Shown here: one piece after another, positions 6,960 to 12,692 of the stretch
Layout of the letters: every line of letters starts with the position of its first letter
Numbering within the stretch: position 1 is the first letter of the stretch
Source of the DNA: Nitrosomonadales bacterium
Lineage (GTDB): Bacteria > Pseudomonadota > Gammaproteobacteria > Burkholderiales > Nitrosomonadaceae
Direction: 5' to 3'
Length of the DNA: 12,692 nucleotides
Assembly (NCBI GenBank): GCA_004525885.1
Contig: SPBV01000027.1
Span: 1 to 12,692, forward strand
Program-made: the position numbers and the translations under genes
Notes under the pieces: generated by a model
Database searches by the model: none
What the model saw: only the letters and a program-made list of their open reading frames with translations
Told to the model about the DNA's origin: nothing

Positions 6960-9150
6960 TCTCACCCCGTTCTCTTAAATTTCCAATACCTGCCCCGCGT
7001 TCCTTTTTGCGATAGGCAACCACTGCAGGAACGAGACCGGCCATCAGCGCTATCAAACATACAACTACAGGCCACAGTACTGGTTCATTCCAATTATGTC
7101 TCTTTTTCCTCCTCAAATTAGCATCTATACGGTGATACTTCATATTGTTATGTGCCATCGTATTGGGCTTCACATTTTTGTACCAAGTATGATAGAGGCC
7201 GTAATCCTTCGGATGATATCCCCAAAGCCATGGTGCATCTTGACGAAGAATCTTGACCATTCGATCGATAATTTTCTGGCGCTCTGGACTATTCTCTATA
7301 TTCTTCATTTTCTCGAACAAATCGTTATATTCAGGATTGTCGTAATTAGCAGCGTTCTCACCATCGTTGCCAACTTTTCGCTGTGGCCCATGTAGCAGAA
7401 ACAAAAAATTTTCTGGGTCTGGGTAATCAGCGTTCCACCCCCATTCAAAAATTTGTGCATTTCCCTTGCGTATCTTATCCTGAAATCGATTGTAATCTGT
7501 ACTTCGGACTACTAGTTGAATATTGAGTTTCTGAAACTGTTTTCGCATCCAGTCTAGTTTTGATTTGTCGTCAGCGCCTCGTGCAGTGACATCAAAATAC
7601 AACACTAATGGCGCACCAGTTTTGATATCGATTCCGTTTGGATAACCCGCTCCTGCTAACAAGATTCTGGCAATTTCGATAGACTTTCTACGTGGTTTTT
7701 CGTTCTTCCAGTCATATACAACCGGATTAATCCCCTCTTTACCATAACGATAACCAGAAATTCCAGGTGCAATTGGTCCCTGTGCTGGAATACCGCGTCC
7801 ATTGGCAAATATTGAAACATATTCCTCATAGTCCACCGCAATGGAAATAGCTTGACGTAATTTTCTAGCAGACTCTGTGAACCCACCAACTTGAGGATCT
7901 AACATATTGAAGCCCATGTAGTATGTAGAAGCCGCCACAGTAGTCTCTAACCGTATACCCTGAGCCCTCATTGCTTCTGTCACGGTTGCCTCTCCTTGTC
8001 CCGTTATCTGTACAGCTTGATCAAAACTATCGGAACCAATCCCAGAAGCATCGTAATATCCTTGTAGGAATTTGTTCCAGCGTGGGATACTCTCCTTATC
8101 ACGATAGAACATAATCTTGCTGATGAATGGTAATGGCTTCCCAACATCTGCTAGCAAACCCACCTTTACATCTTCTGTCGTACCGCCAGCTGGATAAGCT
8201 TCGCCATGAAAATTAGGATTCTTTTCTAATACCATCACTGAATTTGGGTTATTCTTAGTTAGCATGTATGGCCCGGTGCCAACAGGATACCAATCAAGAG
8301 TAATGTTCTTTTCCGCCAAACCATGCTGAGTATAAAAGTGGTCTGCTTCCCATGGAATTGGTGCGAAGAAAGGCATTGCTAACCAATACATAAACTGCGG
8401 ATATTTGCCCTTGATTTTGATGCGATAGGTGTAAGAATCGACTACCTGGACCCCCTCCAACGGAAAGTTATTCAAATCCAGATAAGCATCATTACCCTTG
8501 GTTTTTGACTGTTTATTAGCTGCAGTTCTCAGTGTTGCTGAATATTCCTTGAGACCCACAATGTAATCTGACATCAGACCAAAGATTGGAGAATGCAGTC
8601 TAGGATGTGCCAGCCGCTTTATCTCATAGACATAATCCTCTGCGGTCAGTTCTCGTGTGTCAGCGTGAAGAAAGTCATTAAGTTTATAAACCTTCGCCAA
8701 ATCTTTAGTGGTCAAATTATGATAAAGAAATTTTCCATGCTTATTTCTGGCAAATGCAGGATGTGGCTGGTAGCGAATACCAGATTTAATAGAAATCTCA
8801 TAAATTGTATAAGCTATTTCCTCCTTATCTACACCTTCAGGTAAGCGTCCCCCATTCATGTCAAAATACTGCACTGCGGGCATTTTCGTTGCCGATAGAG
8901 GAACCAACTTATAAGGGCGTTTTAAATAGTGATATTGTAATGGTGGCTCATAAACCTGTGCAGTGAACAAAATTTCATTTGAGCTGTATGACTGCACCGG
9001 ATCAAGGTGCTTAGGACGCTCAGCAAAAGCACTATAAAGAATATTTTCACCCGCATCAGTAGCAGGATAAGGATCATTCCAAGAACCTACACCACAGGCA
9101 GATAACAAGGCTACAAATAATGCGGGTAGGTATTTGATCAGTGCCTTCAT
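6952..9150 (-). CDS. Peptide-type ABC importer solute-binding lipoprotein (SBP family 5) with C-terminal membrane helix
   Basis: A 732-residue protein that captures the substrate outside the membrane and delivers it to the two permeases; family 5 members bind peptides, opines, nickel complexes or similar. The N-terminus is a lipoprotein signal with lipobox LSAC and lipidated Cys19. The mature part shows family features: HLDPVQSYSSNE early on, a TAEDYVYEIKRL segment, the characteristic YPVGTGPYML, and later RQAISIAVDYEEY and WNADYPDPENF. It is longer than usual (500-620). The C-terminus adds a basic stretch (680-685), a hydrophobic helix (about 690-713) and a basic tail, so it may be anchored at both ends in the inner membrane. 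The substrate is unknown; the Yej-like operon suggests short peptides. It is first in the operon and divergent from fabI. The Shine-Dalgarno site is weak. Confidence 0.92.
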   Translation of the reverse strand: MKALIKYLPALFVALLSACGVGSWNDPYPATDAGENILYSAFAERPKHLDPVQSYSSNEILFTAQVYEPPLQYHYLKRPYKLVPLSATKMPAVQYFDMNGGRLPEGVDKEEIAYTIYEISIKSGIRYQPHPAFARNKHGKFLYHNLTTKDLAKVYKLNDFLHADTRELTAEDYVYEIKRLAHPRLHSPIFGLMSDYIVGLKEYSATLRTAANKQSKTKGNDAYLDLNNFPLEGVQVVDSYTYRIKIKGKYPQFMYWLAMPFFAPIPWEADHFYTQHGLAEKNITLDWYPVGTGPYMLTKNNPNSVMVLEKNPNFHGEAYPAGGTTEDVKVGLLADVGKPLPFISKIMFYRDKESIPRWNKFLQGYYDASGIGSDSFDQAVQITGQGEATVTEAMRAQGIRLETTVAASTYYMGFNMLDPQVGGFTESARKLRQAISIAVDYEEYVSIFANGRGIPAQGPIAPGISGYRYGKEGINPVVYDWKNEKPRRKSIEIARILLAGAGYPNGIDIKTGAPLVLYFDVTARGADDKSKLDWMRKQFQKLNIQLVVRSTDYNRFQDKIRKGNAQIFEWGWNADYPDPENFLFLLHGPQRKVGNDGENAANYDNPEYNDLFEKMKNIENSPERQKIIDRMVKILRQDAPWLWGYHPKDYGLYHTWYKNVKPNTMAHNNMKYHRIDANLRRKKRHNWNEPVLWPVVVCLIALMAGLVPAVVAYRKKERGAGIGNLRERGENV

Positions 9151-9226
9151 TGGCTTTATAGTTTAGCTTAAATGCAAAGCTTCGGGTTGGATGGAAATCC
9201 TCTACATCAACTAATTTAGTGTGGAT

Positions 9227-9257
9227 CTTCAAGTACGATAGCCTCCTGAGCTATAAT
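9227..9257 (+). promoter_or_regulatory. Probable fabI promoter
   Basis: A perfect TATAAT lies at 9252-9257, 34 bp before the fabI start, with a poor -35 candidate TTCAAG (9227-9232) at a long 19-bp spacing. The -10 overlaps an inverted repeat ATAGC/GCTAT (9238-9242 and 9250-9254), a possible operator. A leader of about 28 nt would include AAGGA (9281-9285), 6 nt before the ATG. Confidence 0.45.
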
Positions 9258-9291
9258 CCTCCAAACTCCAGAATACTCACAAGGATAAAAT

Positions 9292-10083
9292 ATGGGATTT
9301 CTAACAGGTAAACGCATTCTCATCACTGGATTACTTAGTAATCGTTCCATTGCTTATGGCATTGCCACAGCTATGAAACGAGAAGGTGCAGAGCTCGCCT
9401 TCACTTATCAAGCGGAAGGAATACGCGCACGTGTCGAGAAATTAGCGGCCGAATTTGACAGTAGCTTACTTTTTTCCTGCGACGTTGCAAATGATAACGA
9501 AATTACTAGGTGTTTTGACGATCTTGGGAAGTACTGGGATAGCCTTGATAGCATTGTACACTCTATCGCCTTCGCTCCACGTGAAGCTTTGAGCGGGGAC
9601 TATCTGGAAAGTTTAACCCGTGAATCTTTCCAGATAGCTCACGATATTAGCTCCTTTAGCTTTGCCGCTTTGGCAAAGGCAGGGCTGCCACTGATGCAAA
9701 ACAAAAACGGATCACTTCTAACGCTCACTTATTTGGGTGCAAAAAGAGTTATGCCGAATTACAATGTGATGGGGCTTGCTAAGGCAAGCCTTGAAGCCAA
9801 CGTACGATTTATGGCATCAAGCCTTGGTCCAAAAGGAATAAGGGTTAATGCGATTTCTGCGGGCCCAATTAAGACCTTAGCTTCAGCAGGAATAGGTGAT
9901 TTTGGAAAACTGCTTAGATATACCGAAAAAGTTTCGCCGTTACGACGTAATGTTTCCATTGAAGAGGTAGGTAACGTTGCGGCTTTCTTATGTAGCGATC
10001 TAGCCAGTGGTATTACCGGTGAGATTACTTACGTAGATGCTGGGTTTAATAATGTTGCTTTCGACATTATTGACCGCACATAA
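9292..10083 (+). CDS. fabI: Enoyl-[acyl-carrier-protein] reductase (NADH), FabI
   Basis: Catalyses the last reduction of each fatty-acid elongation cycle in the cytoplasm, turning trans-2-enoyl-ACP into acyl-ACP with NAD(P)H. The 263 residues match FabI length (262 in E. coli). The N-terminal MGFLTGKRILITGLLSNRSI is the FabI nucleotide-binding start. The catalytic pair is Tyr157 and Lys164 in NYNVMGLAKASLEA, with Tyr147 (YLGA) matching E. coli Tyr146. NAISAGPIKTLA and ITGEITYVDAGF are further signatures. Position 93, glycine in E. coli (HSIGF), is alanine here (HSIAF), as in Gram-positive FabI; it lies near the triclosan-binding pocket. The start is supported by AAGGA 6 nt upstream and by alignment from residue 1. 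It is divergent from the transporter operon and converges with ppiD, whose stop is 10 bp away. Confidence 0.97.
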   Translation: MGFLTGKRILITGLLSNRSIAYGIATAMKREGAELAFTYQAEGIRARVEKLAAEFDSSLLFSCDVANDNEITRCFDDLGKYWDSLDSIVHSIAFAPREALSGDYLESLTRESFQIAHDISSFSFAALAKAGLPLMQNKNGSLLTLTYLGAKRVMPNYNVMGLAKASLEANVRFMASSLGPKGIRVNAISAGPIKTLASAGIGDFGKLLRYTEKVSPLRRNVSIEEVGNVAAFLCSDLASGITGEITYVDAGFNNVAFDIIDRT

Positions 10084-10093
10084 CACGCTGTAG

Positions 10094-11986
10094 CTACTGC
10101 TTATTCTCAATTCTCTCTCTCATTATTGTTACATCGGATCGCTGCTTGATTGCTGCAAGATATGATGAAAGTTCTTCTTGGGCATACAATTGTTGCAGCT
10201 GTCTGCTAAAAACCTTAATTTTGTCTTCGTCTGGTGCTATCGCTTCAATTACATCACTAATGCGAATGAGAGAAAAGTCCCCCTGAGGATTGGTAATCCC
10301 AGTATAGGCAGGTAGTTTGTCCGGTCTATCCTTGAAAATTGACCGTAAAATTTCATTATCAAGGCCTTGTGGATCGTTGCGGGAAACTAGCTGGCTAGGG
10401 CCCCACTCAACTACATTTTTTTCTCCTTTCTGCAATCGTTCTAGTTTTTCTCTGCCCTCTTTCTCCGCCTGATCTGTTGCTTGCTGGCGCGCCACGATCT
10501 TAGTAATTTCTTCCCTAACAAGGTCTATTGAGCGCATAGCTGCAAGCCTATGGCCAATCACTCTCGCGGAGATCAAAGTGTCTGGTGTAATCTCGATTGC
10601 CTCAGAATTTCGCTTGTCCTTAATCGAATCCTCTGAAAACATTGCTTGCAATAGTTTCCCATTGGTAAAGTATGGCGGCTTACCATCTTCTCTGCTAATC
10701 CACCCACTTTTCTGTATAGGCAATCCAAATGCGTCGGCAGCAGGCTGTAAACTATCGCTCTGTTCAAATACCGTATTTCGAAATTCCTCAGCCTTTTCCC
10801 CAAACTCTTTACTTGATTTCTGTTTTCTTAGCTTCTCTTTAACCTGATCCTTTATTTCATCGAAATTTACTTCTTCCGCAGCTTTTACCGCAGAAAGTTT
10901 AAGGATGTGAAAACCAAATTCCGTTTGAATTGGCCCACGAACTTCATCCTCTTCCATCTGAAAGATCTCATCCTCAAAAGCCTTTACCATCGCACCGCGT
11001 CCAAAAAACCCCAGATCTCCTCCTTTGTCTGCCGACCCAGGATCTTGTGAATATTGTTTCGCAAGTTCAGCAAAGCTTTCGGGTGCCTGCTTGATCTGCG
11101 ACAATAATTTTTCTGCCTCAGAACGAGCTTTAGCTTTGTCTGCGTCTGATGCAGTAGTAGGTGCACTTAATAAAATATGGCTAGCCTGACGTTCTTCTAT
11201 CTGACCAAATTCAGCTTTGTGTTTTTCAAAATATATTTTTGTTTCATCGGCGTTTACCTGTACCTTTTTTGCTAGATCGTCCACTGATAGTACTAGATAT
11301 TCAACTTGCACTTGTTCAGGTTGCCGAAATTCAGTTTGGTGGCTGTCATAATATGACTTAATTGCATCATTACTAGGTTTAATTAGCGACAAGAATTGCT
11401 CTGGCTGAATTTGAACACGACTAATTTCACGTTTCTCTTCACTTAAACGTATAATATTCTTCGCTACTGTATCTGAAATAAAACCATATTTGGTGTAGCC
11501 ATCTACCACTTGTTGCCTCTTCATGTCTTGACGAACACGCGATTCAAACATCAATACATCCATTCCCTGATTACTCAATAATTCCTTATACAGTTTCTTA
11601 GAGAATTTCCCATCCTGCTTAAATACTGAAATATCCTGTATGATTTCAACCATCTGGGAGTCTAAAACAGTAAGCCCAATACGTACTGCTTCACGATCTA
11701 GTAGTCGCTGTTGTATTAGACTTTCCAATACTGAAATTCTAACTCCCGGGTCATCTAGCATGTTGACATTAAAACTATCTCCCATAGTCTCTCGCATGGT
11801 TTCCTGTTGGACACGCAATGCCTGATCAAACTCCTGTCGATGAATTTTTTCCCCGGAAACTATTGCAATATAATCTTCATTGCCTGTATTGCGGTACGAT
11901 TCAATTCCCCAAAACAGGAACGGCAATGTCGCAATCACCATAATGACCTGAACTACACGTTTTCGTCTGTGAACAAAATCAAACAT
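10094..11986 (-). CDS. ppiD: Membrane-anchored periplasmic peptidyl-prolyl isomerase/chaperone PpiD (SurA_N-parvulin)
   Basis: A 630-residue protein, near the 623 of E. coli PpiD. A short cytoplasmic end (MFDFVHRRKR) precedes one membrane helix (about 11-28). The rest is periplasmic and would assist folding of proteins leaving the Sec translocon. Residues about 30-200 form a SurA/PpiD-type chaperone region. Residues about 264-363 form a parvulin domain with QASHILL (His270), GGDLGFFGRGAMV and FGFHIL (His360). These conserved positions suggest it may be catalytically active, unlike the parvulin domain of E. coli PpiD, which is regarded as inactive; this is inference. The helical C-terminal region (about 365-630) is the usual chaperone arm. 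The start ATG has only a weak GGA 9-11 nt upstream but fits the family N-terminus. It lies downstream of the tRNA genes and hupB, separated by a strong terminator, and so probably has its own promoter, which I could not identify. Confidence 0.95.
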   Translation of the reverse strand: MFDFVHRRKRVVQVIMVIATLPFLFWGIESYRNTGNEDYIAIVSGEKIHRQEFDQALRVQQETMRETMGDSFNVNMLDDPGVRISVLESLIQQRLLDREAVRIGLTVLDSQMVEIIQDISVFKQDGKFSKKLYKELLSNQGMDVLMFESRVRQDMKRQQVVDGYTKYGFISDTVAKNIIRLSEEKREISRVQIQPEQFLSLIKPSNDAIKSYYDSHQTEFRQPEQVQVEYLVLSVDDLAKKVQVNADETKIYFEKHKAEFGQIEERQASHILLSAPTTASDADKAKARSEAEKLLSQIKQAPESFAELAKQYSQDPGSADKGGDLGFFGRGAMVKAFEDEIFQMEEDEVRGPIQTEFGFHILKLSAVKAAEEVNFDEIKDQVKEKLRKQKSSKEFGEKAEEFRNTVFEQSDSLQPAADAFGLPIQKSGWISREDGKPPYFTNGKLLQAMFSEDSIKDKRNSEAIEITPDTLISARVIGHRLAAMRSIDLVREEITKIVARQQATDQAEKEGREKLERLQKGEKNVVEWGPSQLVSRNDPQGLDNEILRSIFKDRPDKLPAYTGITNPQGDFSLIRISDVIEAIAPDEDKIKVFSRQLQQLYAQEELSSYLAAIKQRSDVTIMRERIENKQ

Positions 11987-12007
11987 TACTGAAATCCAAG
12001 ATACGAA

Positions 12008-12036
12008 TAAATAAAAAGGCGAACTTGCGTTCGCCT
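12008..12036 (-). terminator. Strong intrinsic terminator after the hupB-tRNA unit
   Basis: On the minus strand GGCGAAC and GTTCGCC form a perfect 7-bp GC-rich stem (12018-12024 with 12029-12035), extended by an A-T pair. It is closed by a GCAA tetraloop of the stable GNRA type and followed at once by TTTTTATTTATT. It begins 18 nt after the CCA end of tRNA-Asp and ends before ppiD, so it separates the two units. Confidence 0.9.
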
Positions 12037-12053
12037 AGGTTTAGCTCAAAATC

Positions 12054-12130
12054 TGGCGGAGTGGACGGGACTCGAACCCGCGACCCCCGGCGTGACAGGC
12101 CGGTATTCTAACCAACTGAACTACCACTCC
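12054..12130 (-). tRNA. tRNA-Asp, anticodon GTC
   Basis: A 77-nt tRNA including an encoded CCA (12054-12056). The acceptor stem GGAGTGG/CCACTCC pairs fully, the discriminator is G, and the anticodon stem CCGGC/GCCGG encloses CTGTCAC with GTC at 12094-12096. The T-loop is TTCGAGT. It is nearly identical in layout to E. coli tRNA-Asp. It decodes GAC and GAU. It lies 20 nt downstream of tRNA-Val and upstream of the terminator. Confidence 0.98.
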
Positions 12131-12150
12131 AAAACCTCTTATAATTCCGT

Positions 12151-12226
12151 TGGTGGGTGCTGACGGGGTCGAACCGCCGACATTCGCCTTGTAAGGGCGA
12201 CGCTCTACCAACTGAGCTAAGCACCC
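12151..12226 (-). tRNA. tRNA-Val, anticodon TAC
   Basis: A 76-nt tRNA including an encoded CCA (12151-12153). The acceptor stem GGGTGCT/AGCACCC pairs fully with discriminator A. The anticodon stem CGCCC/GGGCG-type pairing encloses CTTACAA with TAC at 12191-12193, and the T-arm GGCGGTTCGACCCCGTC matches E. coli tRNA-Val closely. It begins only 12 nt after the hupB stop codon, so its 5' end is probably released by RNase P from a longer transcript. Confidence 0.98.
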
Positions 12227-12238
12227 CGCCCCGAAAAA

Positions 12239-12511
12239 CTAGTTTACGGCATCCTTGAGCGCCTTTCCAGCGCTGAATTTTGGAACTTTGGCTGCCTTAA
12301 TTTTGATCGCTTCACCAGTACGAGGGTTGCGGCCAGTACGAGCTGCGCGCTTACCTACTTTAAAAGTACCAAAGCCTACCAAAGTGACGCTTTGCCCTTT
12401 TTTGAGAGCGACTTTAATTGCAGATAATGTACCGTCTAGCGCACTACCTGCTGAAGCTTTTGACATATCAGCAGATTTTGCGATGGCATCGATCAGTTCA
12501 GATTTATTCAC
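12239..12511 (-). CDS. hupB: DNA-binding protein HU-beta
   Basis: A 90-residue histone-like nucleoid protein that binds and bends DNA as a dimer. It starts MNKSELIDAIAKSAD and shows GFGTF (46-50) and GRNPRTGE (60-67), with Pro63 at the tip of the beta arm that inserts into DNA; the end KVPKFSAGKALKDAVN is typical. The start is GTG at 12511, supported by AGGGGG (12518-12523) 6 nt upstream and by exact family length. A longer frame to an ATG at 12622 would run through the promoter region and add 37 unrelated residues, so it is rejected. Two tandem promoters lie upstream. No terminator follows; tRNA-Val begins 12 nt after the stop. Confidence 0.97.
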   Translation of the reverse strand: MNKSELIDAIAKSADMSKASAGSALDGTLSAIKVALKKGQSVTLVGFGTFKVGKRAARTGRNPRTGEAIKIKAAKVPKFSAGKALKDAVN

Positions 12512-12564
12512 GTAATTCCCCCTGGTTATTAATAAGAAAGTCGCAAAGAAAGCCCCTGCAACCA

Positions 12565-12602
12565 ATTTTATATCAATCCGTTTAATGTGGGTCAAGCAAT
12601 TA
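12565..12602. repeat. Direct repeat, copy 1 (proximal to hupB)
   Basis: A 38-bp segment matching copy 2 at 36 of 38 positions with an 86-bp offset; the differences are at 12585 and 12587. Weaker similarity continues towards hupB (about 12534-12564 against 12621-12650, needing one gap), so the repeat unit is probably about 70 bp and holds promoter plus leader start. Confidence 0.9.
12567..12595 (-). promoter_or_regulatory. Proximal sigma-70 promoter of hupB
   Basis: On the minus strand TTGACC (12590-12595) and TATAAA (12567-12572) are separated by exactly 17 bp; each matches five of six consensus bases. Transcription would start near 12560, giving a leader of about 49 nt that contains the AGGGGG ribosome site. 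It lies inside the proximal copy of a direct repeat. Confidence 0.75.
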
Positions 12603-12650
12603 TCAGATCTTATTGCCAGCAAGAAAATTCAAAGAATTCCCCCACAGCCC

Positions 12651-12688
12651 ATTTTATATCAATCCGTTTAGTCTGGGTCAAGCAATTA
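12651..12688. repeat. Direct repeat, copy 2 (distal to hupB)
   Basis: The second copy of the 38-bp promoter-bearing repeat. It stops matching at 12689, three bases before the window ends, so the true edge of the repeat, or a further copy beyond, cannot be judged here. Confidence 0.9.
12653..12681 (-). promoter_or_regulatory. Distal sigma-70 promoter of hupB
   Basis: An exact copy of the proximal promoter hexamers, TTGACC (12676-12681) and TATAAA (12653-12658) with a 17-bp spacer, placed 86 bp further upstream. The two spacers differ by two bases. The leader from here would be about 135 nt and would include the proximal promoter. Confidence 0.7.
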
Positions 12689-12692
12689 ATAT

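Noticed and set aside
7096..7395. Plus-strand frames antisense to the binding-protein gene (also 8593-8844)
   Set aside because: They lie fully inside a well-supported gene on the other strand and show no domain or ribosome site.
10087..10100. Near-palindrome GCTGTAGCTACTGC between fabI and ppiD
   Set aside because: There is no loop and no T-run, so it cannot be an intrinsic terminator; it is probably chance.
12512..12622. 37-residue N-terminal extension of HU
   Set aside because: It would be translated from the promoter repeat region; the GTG at 12511 has a strong ribosome site and gives the exact family length.
12534..12692. CRISPR-like repeat spacing upstream of hupB
   Set aside because: Only two imperfect copies are present, each is a promoter, and the space between them is itself a degenerate repeat.

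Overview
The window looks like chromosomal DNA of a betaproteobacterium, most like a Nitrosomonas-type member of the Nitrosomonadaceae. The genus is an inference from protein style, moderate-to-low GC and gene order; no phylogenetic test was run. The best anchor is the right end, read on the minus strand: HU (hupB), tRNA-Val(TAC), tRNA-Asp(GTC), then the periplasmic folding factor PpiD. This arrangement is familiar from betaproteobacterial genomes. No insertion sequence, prophage, CRISPR array or defence locus was recognised.

Left end (1-2393). A truncated alpha/beta-hydrolase runs off the left edge on the minus strand; it starts at a TTG codon. Upstream of it on the same strand lies a cyclic-nucleotide-binding-like plus GGDEF protein, a probable diguanylate cyclase. 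A short AT-rich region with overlapping divergent promoter elements separates this from a small plus-strand lipoprotein gene. About 300 bp of AT-rich non-coding DNA follows, with one possible weak terminator.

Centre (2394-9150). Four consecutive minus-strand genes form a peptide/opine/nickel-class ABC importer: a lipid-anchored solute-binding protein, two permeases, and one fused double ATPase. The order (binding protein, permease B, permease C/E, fused ATPase) is that of YejABEF. Three traits differ from the textbook version: the binding protein has an added C-terminal membrane helix, the second permease has a long N-terminal extension, and each half of the ATPase has a four-cysteine C-terminal motif.

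Right half (9151-12692). fabI (enoyl-ACP reductase) is transcribed divergently from the transporter and converges, 10 bp apart, with ppiD. Behind ppiD lie a strong intrinsic terminator, two tRNA genes and hupB. The hupB stop codon is only 12 nt from the 5' end of tRNA-Val, with no terminator between. Upstream of hupB an imperfect direct repeat (about 86 bp period) carries two near-consensus sigma-70 promoters in tandem. The likely picture is one HU/tRNA-Val/tRNA-Asp transcription unit driven by duplicated promoters and ended by the terminator at about 12008-12036. The window shows mostly housekeeping genes plus nutrient uptake and second-messenger signalling; I did not find a convincing novel multi-gene system.
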